From: Parabacteroides faecis
Lineage (GTDB): Bacteria; Bacteroidota; Bacteroidia; Bacteroidales; Tannerellaceae
NCBI RefSeq assembly: GCF_014647375.1
Contig: NZ_BMPB01000013.1
Coordinates: 1-64,000 of the forward strand
Reading direction: 5' to 3'
DNA length: 64,000 bases
Within the stretch, counting starts at the first letter, position 1. Every line of letters starts with the position of its first letter. The notes under the pieces were generated by a model, which saw only the letters and a program-made list of their open reading frames with translations, was not told the origin of the DNA and searched no databases. This document shows, in pieces, positions 44,400 through 53,919 of this stretch. A program made the translations under genes and the position numbers.

Positions 44400-46462
44400 C
44401 AGGCAATATTGTCAGTCTCACTGACACTGGCCGTAACAACCTGGACTTTATTGTCGGTTGCCTGGCTGTCTGTATCTTCCGTTTTTTTGTCGTCAGCAGC
44501 AGCCTGTTTTTCATTGTTTGCCTTTTCCTGCAATTCCAGAATTTCCTGTGAGCGTGAGATCCAGGCCCGTTTGCCAAAGATATGTTCCACATCTTCTGTA
44601 TAGATCACTTCCCGTTCAAGCAATACCTGTGCCAGTTGGTTGTGCCCTTCTGCATTTTCTGACAGGATTTTCTTTGCACGTTCATATTGTTCGTTGATGA
44701 TCTTTTGTACTTCCTGGTCGATCATGCGGGATGTCTCTTCACTGTATGGTTTAGTGAATCCCCAGTCCTGACCGGTTGAATCGTAATAATTCAGGTTCGG
44801 AAGTTTATCACTCATACCAAAGTAAACAACCATAGCGTAGGCCTGCTTGGTGACACGTTCCAGGTCATTGGATGCTCCAGTCGAAATTTTGCCTAGGAAC
44901 AATTCTTCTGCAGCCCGTCCACCCAGTGTTGCACACATTTCATCGAGTAGCTGTTCACGGGTAGTGATCTGGCGTTCTTCCGGTAAGTACCAGGCTGCTC
45001 CCAACGCTTTACCTCTAGGAACAATAGTTACTTTTACCAAAGGGTTGGCATGTTCAAGTAACCAACTTAGAGTTGCGTGGCCGGCTTCATGATTAGCAAT
45101 ACTATTGCGTTCGTCTGCTGTGGTTATCCGAGTCCGTTTTTCCAAACCTCCGACAATACGGTCTACTGCATTCATGAAATCTTCTTTCTGGACAAATTTC
45201 TTTCCGCTACGGGCAGCTATCAATGCTGCTTCATTGCAAACATTCGCGATATCGGCTCCGGAGAAACCCGGAGTCTGGCGTGCCAGAAATTCTGCATCGA
45301 CACTCTCATCTATTTTAATCGGGCGTAAATGTACTCCGAATATTTCTTTACGTTCATTCAGATCCGGTAATTCCACATGGATCTGGCGGTCGAAACGTCC
45401 TGCACGAAGTAAAGCCTTATCCAGGATATCGGCACGGTTAGTTGCTGCTAAAATGATCACACCGCTATTGGAACCGAAACCGTCCATTTCTGTCAGTAAC
45501 TGATTCAGCGTGTTTTCACGTTCGTCATTACTATTCATATTCACGTTCTTACCACGGGCACGGCCAACGGCGTCGATCTCGTCAATGAATACGATACAAG
45601 GTGACTTTTCTTTTGCCTGACGGAACAGGTCACGAACACGTGATGCACCTACACCGACAAACATTTCCACGAAGTCGGAACCAGACAATGAGAAAAACGG
45701 TACATCTGCTTCACCAGCTACTGCTTTTGCCAGTAATGTTTTACCGGTTCCCGGAGGACCAACCAACAGGGCACCTTTAGGAATTTTACCTCCCAGTTCC
45801 GTATACTTTTCAGGATTTTTGAGGAAAGATACTATTTCTTCTACTTCCTGCTTGGCTTCAGATAATCCTGCTACATCTTTAAATGTAACTTTCCTGTCGT
45901 TATCTTTATCGAATAGTTGTGCTTTGGCCTTGCCGACACTGAATACTCCGCCGGGGCCACCGCCTGCACCTCCAGACATTCTTCTCATCAGGAAAATCCA
46001 TACGACAATAATCAGAATAATAGGTCCGAAAGATACCAGAAAGTTCCATATTGCATCATCTCCTTCTTCAAACCGTACTTGTGTATCGATATGATTATCT
46101 GTCACCGCTTTGTCGTAAAAATCGGAAAATTTGTCTGCCGACGGTATTTTTACATATACTTTAGGGTTTGTTCCCAAAGCCGTACTGTCACTCTTAAATA
46201 CCAATCCTTTCTGTCCGCTTTTAACACTAGCTTCAACAAGGTTTTTTTTGTTGTAGACAACCATCTTGTCAAACACATTTTCCTGAGCCAGTTTCTGGAA
46301 TTCAGTCCATCCCAGTTCTTTTGACGCCGAGGAATCGTTTGTCAGATATAATGCAATAAGCATCATAAATATTAGCCCATACATCCAATACAGGTTAAAC
46401 CGGAACATTTTAGGCTTATTGTTCTTCGGCGCTTTATTAAACATGTCGTTTTTATTTTCCAT
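44399..46462 (-). CDS. ftsH: ATP-dependent zinc metalloprotease FtsH
   Basis: A 687-residue membrane-anchored AAA+ protease. Two membrane helices (about 22-40 and 128-147) flank a periplasmic domain. The AAA+ domain has Walker A GPPGTGKT (about 232-239), Walker [13 protein letters not shown] and the second region of homology [20 protein letters not shown]. The zinc site is HEAGH with the third ligand Asp in the later SNDLERVT block. The C-terminus is Gln/Asp/Thr-rich. It follows rsfS by 28 bp and is probably co-transcribed. Confidence 0.97.
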   Translation of the reverse strand: MENKNDMFNKAPKNNKPKMFRFNLYWMYGLIFMMLIALYLTNDSSASKELGWTEFQKLAQENVFDKMVVYNKKNLVEASVKSGQKGLVFKSDSTALGTNPKVYVKIPSADKFSDFYDKAVTDNHIDTQVRFEEGDDAIWNFLVSFGPIILIIVVWIFLMRRMSGGAGGGPGGVFSVGKAKAQLFDKDNDRKVTFKDVAGLSEAKQEVEEIVSFLKNPEKYTELGGKIPKGALLVGPPGTGKTLLAKAVAGEADVPFFSLSGSDFVEMFVGVGASRVRDLFRQAKEKSPCIVFIDEIDAVGRARGKNVNMNSNDERENTLNQLLTEMDGFGSNSGVIILAATNRADILDKALLRAGRFDRQIHVELPDLNERKEIFGVHLRPIKIDESVDAEFLARQTPGFSGADIANVCNEAALIAARSGKKFVQKEDFMNAVDRIVGGLEKRTRITTADERNSIANHEAGHATLSWLLEHANPLVKVTIVPRGKALGAAWYLPEERQITTREQLLDEMCATLGGRAAEELFLGKISTGASNDLERVTKQAYAMVVYFGMSDKLPNLNYYDSTGQDWGFTKPYSEETSRMIDQEVQKIINEQYERAKKILSENAEGHNQLAQVLLEREVIYTEDVEHIFGKRAWISRSQEILELQEKANNEKQAAADDKKTEDTDSQATDNKVQVVTASVSETDNIA

Positions 46463-46490
46463 ACTTTGAATTCGATAATATTAATCCGGT

Positions 46491-46850
46491 TTAATCGAGA
46501 TCCGGGATCTGTGTGACCTTTGAGTCCGACCACAAAGTTTCCAGATTATAGAACTCGCGTTGTTCCGGTAAAAATATGTGTACAAGAACCGTGCCATAAT
46601 CCATACCTATCCACTGGGCACTTTGATTGCCGTCGACAGACAATGGCTTTTCACCGGCTTTTCTTCGTGCAGAATCCCAAACGGAATCAGACAGGGCTGA
46701 AACCTGGGTTGGTGTGTTTCCTTCGCAGATCACCATATATTGGCATACAGCTCCGGATAGTTGGGTTAAATCTACGGTTACAATATTTTTGCCTTTTTTC
46801 TCTTGTAGGCCTTCAATAATTGTTTTTACTAATTCTTTTGTTTGATCCAT
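46491..46850 (-). CDS. rsfS: Ribosomal silencing factor RsfS
   Basis: A 119-residue protein that binds L14 on the 50S subunit and blocks subunit joining under starvation. The family core is visible: GKNIVTVDLTQLSGAVCQYMVICEGNTPTQVSALSDSVWD, then QWIGMDYGTVLVHIFLPEQREFYNLETLWSD. It is first of a pair with ftsH; a minus-strand box TATATTTG lies at 46881-46888. Confidence 0.95.
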   Translation of the reverse strand: MDQTKELVKTIIEGLQEKKGKNIVTVDLTQLSGAVCQYMVICEGNTPTQVSALSDSVWDSARRKAGEKPLSVDGNQSAQWIGMDYGTVLVHIFLPEQREFYNLETLWSDSKVTQIPDLD

Positions 46851-46880
46851 TTATTTTTTATTGAATAATTTTCGAAGATG

Positions 46881-46888
46881 CAAATATA
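46881..46888 (-). promoter_or_regulatory. -7 box of the rsfS-ftsH operon
   Basis: The minus strand reads TATATTTG, 31 bp before the rsfS start. Confidence 0.5.
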
Positions 46889-47002
46889 CTCCTTAATTTA
46901 TAAACTGCATGCTTTCTCTATTTAATATATGTATAAACCCAGTAAATTCAAAACAGGAGAAAAAGAAAATTGTTTATTTTGATGAAATTTTTTCGCGAAA
47001 TA

Positions 47003-47033
47003 TTTGCAAGAATAAAAAATGTCCGTATCTTTG
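47003..47033 (+). promoter_or_regulatory. Promoter of tRNA-Gln
   Basis: TTTG (47003-47006) and TATCTTTG (47026-47033) are exactly 19 bp apart, one of the best matches to the Bacteroidetes consensus here. The tRNA starts 42 bp downstream. Confidence 0.75.
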
Positions 47034-47074
47034 CAGCCGTAATCGAGAAACATACTACTCGAAGCTACAAAAAC

Positions 47075-47145
47075 TGTTCTATGGTGTAATGGTAACACGT
47101 CAGATTCTGGTCCTGAAATTCCAGGTTCGAGCCCTGGTAGAACAA
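47075..47145 (+). tRNA. tRNA-Gln (CTG)
   Basis: A cloverleaf can be drawn: acceptor stem TGTTCTA / TAGAACA, D-arm GTGT / ACAC, an anticodon arm TCAGA / CCTGA with loop TTCTGGT and anticodon CTG, and a T-arm CCAGG / CCTGG with the TTCGAGC loop. The innermost anticodon-stem pair is A-C, as in many tRNA-Gln genes. The 3' CCA is not encoded. It is about 71 nt. Confidence 0.93.
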
Positions 47146-47158
47146 CTGCTAAAAAATG

Positions 47159-47197
47159 ATCCCTTGTAAGTCAAGAACTTGCAAGGGATTTTCTTTT
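47159..47197 (+). terminator. Terminator after tRNA-Gln
   Basis: ATCCCTTGTAAG pairs with CTTGCAAGGGAT (one G-U) over a 7-nt loop, then TTTTCTTTT. It starts 13 bp after the tRNA. Confidence 0.85.
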
Positions 47198-48302
47198 ACG
47201 GGGGGGCGGAATAGGGGGTGTTTTGCCTCCTTTTTAGTTTAGACCACCATGCATAAAAACCTGTGAAATATAAAAATGGAACAACAAGGCCAATAAAGAT
47301 CCACAGAATACGTGAATAATGTCCCCAGAAAGTACCGAAATGAATGAAATACATAGACCGGGTCAGTTTTTCTGGAGTTGGCTTTTCTTTCCACAAATTT
47401 AATTTGACAACTTTTCCTGTAATAGGGTGTATATATATGTGGTTACTTCCTGTTCTTTCAAAGTCACCTCTATGATACATTCTGACAGAAAAAACAGATT
47501 TGTTGTCTTTCGGAAAAAAGATCATCATAGGACGACCTTCTGTAAATTCTTTACATGCTATATCCATAATGGCATCTAAAGAAATCCATTGACCGGAGTA
47601 CTCTTCAACTTTGGGAGCTGGTTGTAAGGCTTTACCTGATGATACAGATTCAAATACAGTGTGGAATTCTTTTTTGAACCCAAAATAGCAACCGGTGAAA
47701 GCGATTAAAAATAGAAACAAGGCTGTGAAAAGTCCTATAACTATATGTAACCTGTAACATCTGACGCCTGGTTTTTCCCCTTGCCGGAAGTTGAATATTT
47801 TTTTACTTGGATATAAAAATAGACCGGAAACAATAAGAAATATCAGTAAGAAATCAAACACTGCAACCCATACAACGCCGTTCTTTTTTAATAAAAGCTT
47901 GACATGTAAATCATACAACCATTGGAATATCTTGTGACGATATCGGTCAATCCCGAGGACTTCCCCCGTATACTGATTGACATAAACTTGAATTCGACCT
48001 TTCTCATCCGGGGATGTGGCCCGAAAACTGTATGCGCAATCCTTTCCTCCGTAAAGGACCATGTTGCTTATAGTTAGTTGAGGATATTTTTTTCTAACGT
48101 TATCCAGTAAATATTGCAATGGAACTATTCTGTCCGACGGCTCGACAAATGCCAATTTTTTCACTGACAGTTTTTCTAACTCAGGTTTATAGACAATGGC
48201 TGAACCGGAAACACATATTAGGGTTATCACTAACCCTAATATGAGTCCTATATATAAATGTGTATTTACCAATATCTTTTTGAAGATATAATTGTGCATC
48301 AT
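47196..48302 (-). CDS. PepSY-associated membrane protein (reductase-like)
   Basis: A 368-residue inner-membrane protein with four main membrane segments (about 12-35, 142-162, 188-210, 332-352) and PepSY-type periplasmic domains between them (DNVRKKYPQLTISNMVL and DIACKEFTEGRPMMIFF). Family His residues are seen in the helices, for example HLYIGL, WLYDLHVKLL, RLHIVIGLF and YFIHFGTFWGHYSR, fitting a heme-binding ferric reductase-like core. It is 11 bp after the TonB receptor gene. It probably helps reduce or release the imported metal complex; the riboswitch suggests this could be a corrinoid. Confidence 0.85.
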   Translation of the reverse strand: MMHNYIFKKILVNTHLYIGLILGLVITLICVSGSAIVYKPELEKLSVKKLAFVEPSDRIVPLQYLLDNVRKKYPQLTISNMVLYGGKDCAYSFRATSPDEKGRIQVYVNQYTGEVLGIDRYRHKIFQWLYDLHVKLLLKKNGVVWVAVFDFLLIFLIVSGLFLYPSKKIFNFRQGEKPGVRCYRLHIVIGLFTALFLFLIAFTGCYFGFKKEFHTVFESVSSGKALQPAPKVEEYSGQWISLDAIMDIACKEFTEGRPMMIFFPKDNKSVFSVRMYHRGDFERTGSNHIYIHPITGKVVKLNLWKEKPTPEKLTRSMYFIHFGTFWGHYSRILWIFIGLVVPFLYFTGFYAWWSKLKRRQNTPYSAPP

Positions 48303-48313
48303 AACACAGTCAT

Positions 48314-50653
48314 TTAAAAGTTAACAGCCAGCATTACCATGAGTGTTCTGGCTGTACCGGGGAACAACAGGTTATTACCTTGCGAGCCGGTATAGTATTC
48401 CTGATTGAATACATTTTTCAAGTTTGCGGAAATTTTATAGAAGCTACGTTTGTAGGCAACAAAACAGTCAAAAATATGGTATGAGTCCAATTCGATGGTT
48501 TGGGCCATATTTCCATAAGATTTTCCTTGATAATACCAGCCGCCACCAAACGATAATCCTTTTACAACACCTCCTCTAACAAGGTAAGAAGTCCATAAGT
48601 TGAGCTGACTGGGAGATATATTTGCCAACTTTGTACCAACGGGATAGTTCTTGTCGTTAGTTTCGGTCACCTCGGCATGTGTATATGCATAGTTGAATGC
48701 GACACTCCAGCTCGGGGTAATTTCGCCGGAGACAGCCAATTCTATACCTTTACTTGTCTGTTCACCGATAAGAATTTTGAATTCTTCATCTTCAGGATCT
48801 GTTGTAGGTAAGTTTGTTTTTGACAGTTTATAGAACGCCAGGCTAGAGGTAAGACGATCATTGAAGAATGATTTCTTTATACCGGCTTCCCATTGTTTGG
48901 AACGAATCGGATCGAAAGCTTTACCATCTTTAGTCTGGCCGGATTGAGGAACGAATGATTGGCTATAAGAAAGATAAAGGCTTAAACTTGGTATTGGCAT
49001 ATAAACCGCACCAACACGTGGGGAGATAGCGAAATTCTTTTCATCACTTTTTGTCTCTTTAATATAATTGTCCTGTTTGTCGTTTACCCAGTCAGCACGT
49101 GCACCAATTAATAATTTTAGCTGGTCGGTAAAGCTTAGCTGATCTTGCAAATATATTGCTCCGGTATTTTGTGTGATATATAAATCTGTACTTTGTTCCA
49201 TTTCAAAATCTGTCGGTTTCTCTGAGTATACAGGGTTGACATAATTTATGGGGGTATACATATTACCCTTTACTTTTCTTCTATTGGTAAGCCGGCCGAA
49301 TTCTACTCCTGCGATCGCTTTATGTTTGATAAAGCCTGTTGTGAAATTACCGCTAATTTCTTCAATCAGATTTAAATAATTGATTTTTGCATCCCAATGT
49401 GCCAGACGTCTAGTGATTGTGCTATCTTTTTGAGGTGTCTTCATCTGAAAATACAGACGGTCTTCATGGGTGAAATATTGGCGGGCAGAACTTCTGAATG
49501 TCCAATCTTTATTAAAACGGTGCTTCAACTCATAGCCGAAACTGGTGTTGGTAAACTTTCCATAAGCCCATGGTTCACCTAAAAAAGTTTTGAACCCATG
49601 ATCGATAATTTCATTGTTTATATGTAAAACTCCGGGATCATGTGTTCTCTTGTCCCTGAAAATGTCTGCATCAAGATTAAGAGTAGTCTTTCTTCCTAAA
49701 TCAATGTCAATGGTTGGAGTGATGTCATATCGTTTACTATTTTGCGGTTTACGGAATTTATCTGCGTCTTCGTACATCGCATTCAGGCGATAGCGTATTG
49801 TTTTTTTCGTGTTTATTGGACCGGTTAAGTCGATGGCCGCCTGTTTATAATCATAACTGCCATATCTGATGGAAGCTCCATAGCGGGGAGTATATAAAGT
49901 CGGCTTGGTGATAAAATTAATTATACCACCAGGTTCTACGGCTCCATAAAGAACGGATGCAGGTCCTTTTAGTATTTCGATGCGTTCGATACTTGAAAGA
50001 GCATCATTTGAGAATTTGAGATAACGTACTCCATTTCTGAAATAATTGCGGGAGTTTGTCATAGAAAAGCCACGGGAAGAAAATACCTCGTTAATGTTAC
50101 CGGCTTCACCAGAAGCTCCTCCTTTGACACCACCCAGATTTCGTACTACTTCTGTCATGGTGGTTGCCTGCTGGTCTTCAATTAATTTTCTTGTTACAAT
50201 ACCAACCGATCCCGGTATCTCCAGCACCGGAATTTCCATGCGGGTTGCAGAAAAGGCGATATCAGAATTGTAGCTTTGGGGTTGGGCTCCTGTAATATCT
50301 ACCTCGGGAAGGCTTAATGACTTATATGACAGCTGAATATCCAATCTGTAATCCTGTTCGCCATCAGGAATGTCGCGGACAGCGGAAACGGTATTGTAAC
50401 TGTTGGTTATCAATACATGATTTTTTGAGTCTTCTAAATTTATGGAGTAGTAGCCATTGTCATCTGTAATCGTTCTCAACTCCGACCCTTTGATGAAAAT
50501 TACAATGTTTTCTAACGCCTTATTGTTTTCATCAACAATATAACCACTAACCATTCTGTTAGTTTGTGCAAAGGTATAAATGGGAATAAATAAAATAAAC
50601 AGAAACAGCCATATTAAAAATGGAGTTCTGCAACGAGTAAATGATGTAACCAT
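48314..50653 (-). CDS. TonB-dependent receptor, siderophore type, B12-riboswitch controlled
   Basis: A 779-residue outer-membrane transporter. A signal peptide (about 1-29, cleavage after FAQ) is followed by a carboxypeptidase-regulatory-like domain (about 34-115, SGYIVDENNKALENIVIF). The plug follows (about 130-245, RNYFRNGVRYLKFSNDALSSIERIEILKGPASVLYG), then a 22-strand barrel ending in Phe. Plug and barrel motifs look like the FhuA/FpvA ferric-siderophore group. Its leader carries a cobalamin riboswitch, so the ligand may be a corrinoid or a cobalt complex. The next gene is a PepSY reductase-like protein. No periplasmic binding protein or ABC genes are nearby. Confidence 0.9.
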   Translation of the reverse strand: MVTSFTRCRTPFLIWLFLFILFIPIYTFAQTNRMVSGYIVDENNKALENIVIFIKGSELRTITDDNGYYSINLEDSKNHVLITNSYNTVSAVRDIPDGEQDYRLDIQLSYKSLSLPEVDITGAQPQSYNSDIAFSATRMEIPVLEIPGSVGIVTRKLIEDQQATTMTEVVRNLGGVKGGASGEAGNINEVFSSRGFSMTNSRNYFRNGVRYLKFSNDALSSIERIEILKGPASVLYGAVEPGGIINFITKPTLYTPRYGASIRYGSYDYKQAAIDLTGPINTKKTIRYRLNAMYEDADKFRKPQNSKRYDITPTIDIDLGRKTTLNLDADIFRDKRTHDPGVLHINNEIIDHGFKTFLGEPWAYGKFTNTSFGYELKHRFNKDWTFRSSARQYFTHEDRLYFQMKTPQKDSTITRRLAHWDAKINYLNLIEEISGNFTTGFIKHKAIAGVEFGRLTNRRKVKGNMYTPINYVNPVYSEKPTDFEMEQSTDLYITQNTGAIYLQDQLSFTDQLKLLIGARADWVNDKQDNYIKETKSDEKNFAISPRVGAVYMPIPSLSLYLSYSQSFVPQSGQTKDGKAFDPIRSKQWEAGIKKSFFNDRLTSSLAFYKLSKTNLPTTDPEDEEFKILIGEQTSKGIELAVSGEITPSWSVAFNYAYTHAEVTETNDKNYPVGTKLANISPSQLNLWTSYLVRGGVVKGLSFGGGWYYQGKSYGNMAQTIELDSYHIFDCFVAYKRSFYKISANLKNVFNQEYYTGSQGNNLLFPGTARTLMVMLAVNF

Positions 50654-50799
50654 AATAATTATTATTAATATTGAAAAAATAACAAAAATTACAGCTAAAC
50701 AATTGAAAATTTAGTACAAAAGATAAAAGAAAAATTAGAATTTTTCCATTGGTCATATCTTTCAGCTATATTCCACGTTAGCCTTAGAAAAAAGATTTT

Positions 50800-50936
50800 G
50801 GCAGGTCTTCTGACTTACTCCATCTTTGAACGTTCCTTCCCATTCATTGATGAACAGTGGATGTATTTGTTGTTCAAAGACTTTTGTGGAGAATACAGCA
50901 GCGGGTCTGCTCAGGATTCACACCTGATTCCCTTTT
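50800..50936 (-). ncRNA. Cobalamin riboswitch
   Basis: Read on the minus strand it has the conserved aptamer blocks in order: AGGGAATCAGGTGTGAATCC at the 5' end, then GAGCAGACCCGCTGCTGT (core of the adenosylcobalamin-binding region), a variable arm with GGGAAGG, and the 3' block GTAAGTCAGAAGACCTGCC. These match the RF00174 class as I know it. It should shut off the receptor operon when B12 is plentiful. The mechanism is not clear; no strong terminator was found before the start codon, so control of translation is more likely. Confidence 0.93.
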
Positions 50937-50981
50937 AATCATATTCATAGAGTCTATTTTATATGAACCAAAAATCGCAGC

Positions 50982-50989
50982 AAATATAA
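50982..50989 (-). promoter_or_regulatory. -7 box of the riboswitch-receptor transcript
   Basis: The minus strand reads TATATTTG, about 45 bp upstream of the riboswitch. Confidence 0.5.
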
Positions 50990-51065
50990 ATATATTTTTT
51001 AGAATAAAAGTAATACCTGAATACGCCTATCTTTCGGGGACAGAGTGGGGAAATTTTGTTTTTGA

Positions 51066-51968
51066 CTATTCATTCCCTTTCCCCCATCTGAATCCGATAC
51101 AATCAAGTAGATGGATACGTTCGTTACTGAGCTTGCCTTTTCTTTTCAAATAAGCCATTCTCATCCACCATGAATACAGAGACTCTTCCTGGGGATCTCC
51201 GGATTTCGCCTTAGGGTATCGTTTGTTGTTTGTTGTGAACTCACAAAAATGATGATATCTCTCGATCCATATCCTGTTGGTATTTTCCGGTGAGCGTCTG
51301 TTATTCTCCTGGCTATTGGTCCAGTCGAAACCTAAATTACTCAATTTTTTGATCTGTCCGGGAGAAAGCGTTACACTTGTATCCGTTCGGTTTTTATAAG
51401 CTCTCATTTTACTACACCACTTCGCCAGTCTCGACTCTTCCGGATCTCTGGTATGGGCAGGCCATTGACCGGTACGGGCATAATAATCCTTGACCAGGTT
51501 GAACGATTCTTTCCATGTTCTTCTTTTGTTGTTTGAACTCCAATGGAAACCGATATCATCCAACAGTTTGATATGTTCTTTATTTAGTTTGCTTTTGGGG
51601 GTGTTTTTTCTGGTAATCCGTTGTGACAGGCACCAGTTGACAAGCCTGATCTCTTCCGGTTCTGATGCATTGACGGAAGGCCATCGTTTTTCTTTTTCCA
51701 CAAAGTCTTTCAACATTTCATAATTAACCATCCACCGTTCTGTCTTTTTTTGAGCCTTATCCGCATCGATTCTATCAATTAATTGAATCTGCTTTTCTGT
51801 AAGTTTCTCCGGAGAATGGTTCCTGATAAATCTGCATCTGGTAATCCACTCACCTAGATGCCGCTCTTTTACATTTTGCGACGAAGGTGCAGGCCATCTG
51901 TTGTTTTTTTCGTAGAAAGCAATAACCGCATACTGCTTGGTACTTCTTTTCTTTCTTCTTCTTTTCAT
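51066..51968 (-). CDS. Protein of four helicase-associated (HA) repeats
   Basis: A 300-residue, very basic protein built from four helical repeats of about 70 residues (starting near 12, 80, 152 and 227). Each follows the HA pattern: a helix with Trp or Tyr, R/Q-W/Y-P, then E..L..W....R, and a final L..I/L..I/LGF.W. Examples are NRWPAPSS, KRWPSVNASEPEEIRLVNW, GQWPAHTRDPEESRLAKW and KRYPKAKSGDPQEESLYSW. HA domains (PF03457) usually sit at the C-terminus of superfamily 2 helicases, and are thought to bind nucleic acid. No helicase domain is present, and none lies nearby. The start at 51968 gives MKRRRKKRSTKQY. Confidence 0.82.
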   Translation of the reverse strand: MKRRRKKRSTKQYAVIAFYEKNNRWPAPSSQNVKERHLGEWITRCRFIRNHSPEKLTEKQIQLIDRIDADKAQKKTERWMVNYEMLKDFVEKEKRWPSVNASEPEEIRLVNWCLSQRITRKNTPKSKLNKEHIKLLDDIGFHWSSNNKRRTWKESFNLVKDYYARTGQWPAHTRDPEESRLAKWCSKMRAYKNRTDTSVTLSPGQIKKLSNLGFDWTNSQENNRRSPENTNRIWIERYHHFCEFTTNNKRYPKAKSGDPQEESLYSWWMRMAYLKRKGKLSNERIHLLDCIGFRWGKGNE

Positions 51969-52170
51969 ATACTAGCGACTCTATATCTCCTTTGTCTATT
52001 GTGTATTATATAACCGAATGTTTTTATTATCCTCAAAGATATTCAAATATTTGGTTTCTAATAATCTCCGTTTGATATAATGTTATTTTACCTCTGTTTT
52101 CTATATGTTTTATAGGAGATATTTACGTCTGTTTTCAAAATATCGGATTTCTGTAGATATAAATTATTGA

Positions 52171-52226
52171 TAGAAAAAATCCCCCAACAGTAAGCTCACG
52201 AATGAAGAGATTACAGTTGGGGGATT
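52171..52226 (-). terminator. Terminator of the IMP dehydrogenase gene
   Basis: AATCCCCCAAC (52178-52188) pairs with GTTGGGGGATT (52216-52226); on the minus strand the stem is followed by TTTTTT. Confidence 0.85.
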
Positions 52227-52247
52227 AAATATCTCAGATAGGATTAC

Positions 52248-53741
52248 TTAATTCTGTTCTTTCAGGATCACATCGTGTGCACCACCTTCTACGATACTCG
52301 TTGAAGATACCAGCGTGATCTTGGCATTTTTCTGTAAGGCGGGGATTGCGATAGCACCGCAACTACACATGGTAGCTTTGATCTTGCCTAATGTCAGATT
52401 CAGATTGTCTTTCATTTTACCGGCATAAGGAACATAGCTGTCTACACCTTCTTCAAACTTCAGTGAGGCACTTCCTCCCATGTCGTAACGTTGCCAGTTT
52501 TGGGCACGGTTTGAACCTTCACCCCAATATTCTTTTACGAAGTTGTTTCCGATACGCAGTTTCTTTGTAGGAGATTCGTCGAAACGGGCAAAATAACGTC
52601 CCATCATCAGGAAGTCAGCTCCCATTGCCAATGCAAGTACCATGTGATAATCGTGCACCAAACCACCGTCGCTGCAAATAGGGACATAAATACCTGTCTG
52701 TTCTTTATATTCGTCGCGGGCCTGAGCTACATCGATCAAAGCGGTAGCTTGTCCGCGTCCGATCCCTTTTTGTTCGCGTGTAATACAGATGGAACCACCA
52801 CCGATCCCGACTTTGATAAAGTCAGCTCCGGCTTTTACCAGATATAAGAAACCATCTCTGTCCACCACGTTTCCGGCTCCGACTTTTACTTTGTCACCAT
52901 ATTCTTTCTTGATCCACTGTAATGTCTCGTATTGCCATTCCGAATAACCATCTGATGAGTCGATACATAATACATCTACACCGGCTTCAACCAGGGCAGG
53001 AACGCGTTCCGTATAGTCACGGGTATTGATACCGGCACCGACCAGTAATTTTTTGTCAGCTCCGGAAATTTCGTTCGGATTTTCGCGATGGCTGTCATAA
53101 TCCTTACGGAATACAAAATAGGCCAGGTTCTGGTCCTTGTCTATGATCGGAAGTGTATTCAGTTTATGATCCCAGATGATCTGGTTTGCTTCTTTCAGCG
53201 TGATGCCGACTTCTCCGACGATCAGTTTTGCGAAAGGTGTCATGAACTCTTTTACTTTTGTGGAAGGATCGTCTTTTTCGATGCGATAGTCGCGGCTGGT
53301 AACCAATCCCAGCAGTTTACCATTAGGAGTTCCGTCATCAGTGATACCGATGGTGGAGTGTTCTGTTTTGTTGACCAGATCGATCACGTCAGCCAGCGTG
53401 TTTTCCGGTGTCAGGTTGGAGTCGCTGGTCACGAAACCAGCTTTGAATTTCTTTACTCTTCTAACCATTTCTGCCTGGCTCTCGATCGGCTGTGAACCGA
53501 AAATGAAAGAAAGACCACCGTTGCGGGCCAGTTCGATTGCCAGTTCCGGACCGGATACCGATTGCATGATTGCCGATACGAACGGGATATTTAATTCGAT
53601 AGATGACTTATCGCCAACATTGTGTTTGACAAGCGAAGTTTTTAAAGAAACGTTTGTAGGCACACATTGTTTTGTAGTCAGACCGGGAATAAGAAGGTAT
53701 TCTCCGAAGGTTCTAGATACATCGTTTAAGTAAACTGCCAT
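52248..53741 (-). CDS. guaB: IMP dehydrogenase (Tritrichomonas-like type)
   Basis: A 497-residue enzyme that oxidises IMP to XMP, the committed step to GMP. The catalytic Cys loop reads [20 protein letters not shown], preceded by the NAD site [15 protein letters not shown] and the [11 protein letters not shown] block. Two CBS domains are inserted (about 110-225, [23 protein letters not shown]). Many stretches, such as [20 protein letters not shown]-type N-terminus, [10 protein letters not shown] and [12 protein letters not shown], resemble the protozoan Tritrichomonas foetus enzyme more than the classical bacterial GuaB, whose Cys loop is GPGSICTTR. The strand has a -7 box TACTTTTG at 53774-53781. 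Confidence 0.93.
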   Translation of the reverse strand: MAVYLNDVSRTFGEYLLIPGLTTKQCVPTNVSLKTSLVKHNVGDKSSIELNIPFVSAIMQSVSGPELAIELARNGGLSFIFGSQPIESQAEMVRRVKKFKAGFVTSDSNLTPENTLADVIDLVNKTEHSTIGITDDGTPNGKLLGLVTSRDYRIEKDDPSTKVKEFMTPFAKLIVGEVGITLKEANQIIWDHKLNTLPIIDKDQNLAYFVFRKDYDSHRENPNEISGADKKLLVGAGINTRDYTERVPALVEAGVDVLCIDSSDGYSEWQYETLQWIKKEYGDKVKVGAGNVVDRDGFLYLVKAGADFIKVGIGGGSICITREQKGIGRGQATALIDVAQARDEYKEQTGIYVPICSDGGLVHDYHMVLALAMGADFLMMGRYFARFDESPTKKLRIGNNFVKEYWGEGSNRAQNWQRYDMGGSASLKFEEGVDSYVPYAGKMKDNLNLTLGKIKATMCSCGAIAIPALQKNAKITLVSSTSIVEGGAHDVILKEQN

Positions 53742-53773
53742 ATGATTATATATTTACTGGATGAATTTTTGTG

Positions 53774-53781
53774 CAAAAGTA
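53774..53781 (-). promoter_or_regulatory. -7 box of the IMP dehydrogenase gene
   Basis: The minus strand reads TACTTTTG, 33 bp before the start codon. Confidence 0.5.
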
Positions 53782-53919
53782 CTGAATTCTGTTCAGATAT
53801 GTTTTATTTATGATCATTTTTCATATGAATAAAAAAGGCTGTTACCGGACAAAAGGCATTGCCGGAACTTTTTCAACGGCTGAAATGTTATATATGTGAA
53901 TTAAAGAGGAGGAATATTT

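Larger units (their letters stand above)
50654..51065. other. 412-bp leader and intergenic region
   Basis: It contains, on the minus strand, a likely promoter (50982-50989), the cobalamin riboswitch (50800-50936) and about 146 bp of AT-rich leader before the receptor start. The receptor and the helicase-associated protein are both minus strand. No gene was seen. Confidence 0.75.

Noticed and set aside
46909-47169. An 86-codon open frame covering the tRNA-Gln gene.
   Set aside because: It is a chance reading across the promoter, tRNA and terminator.
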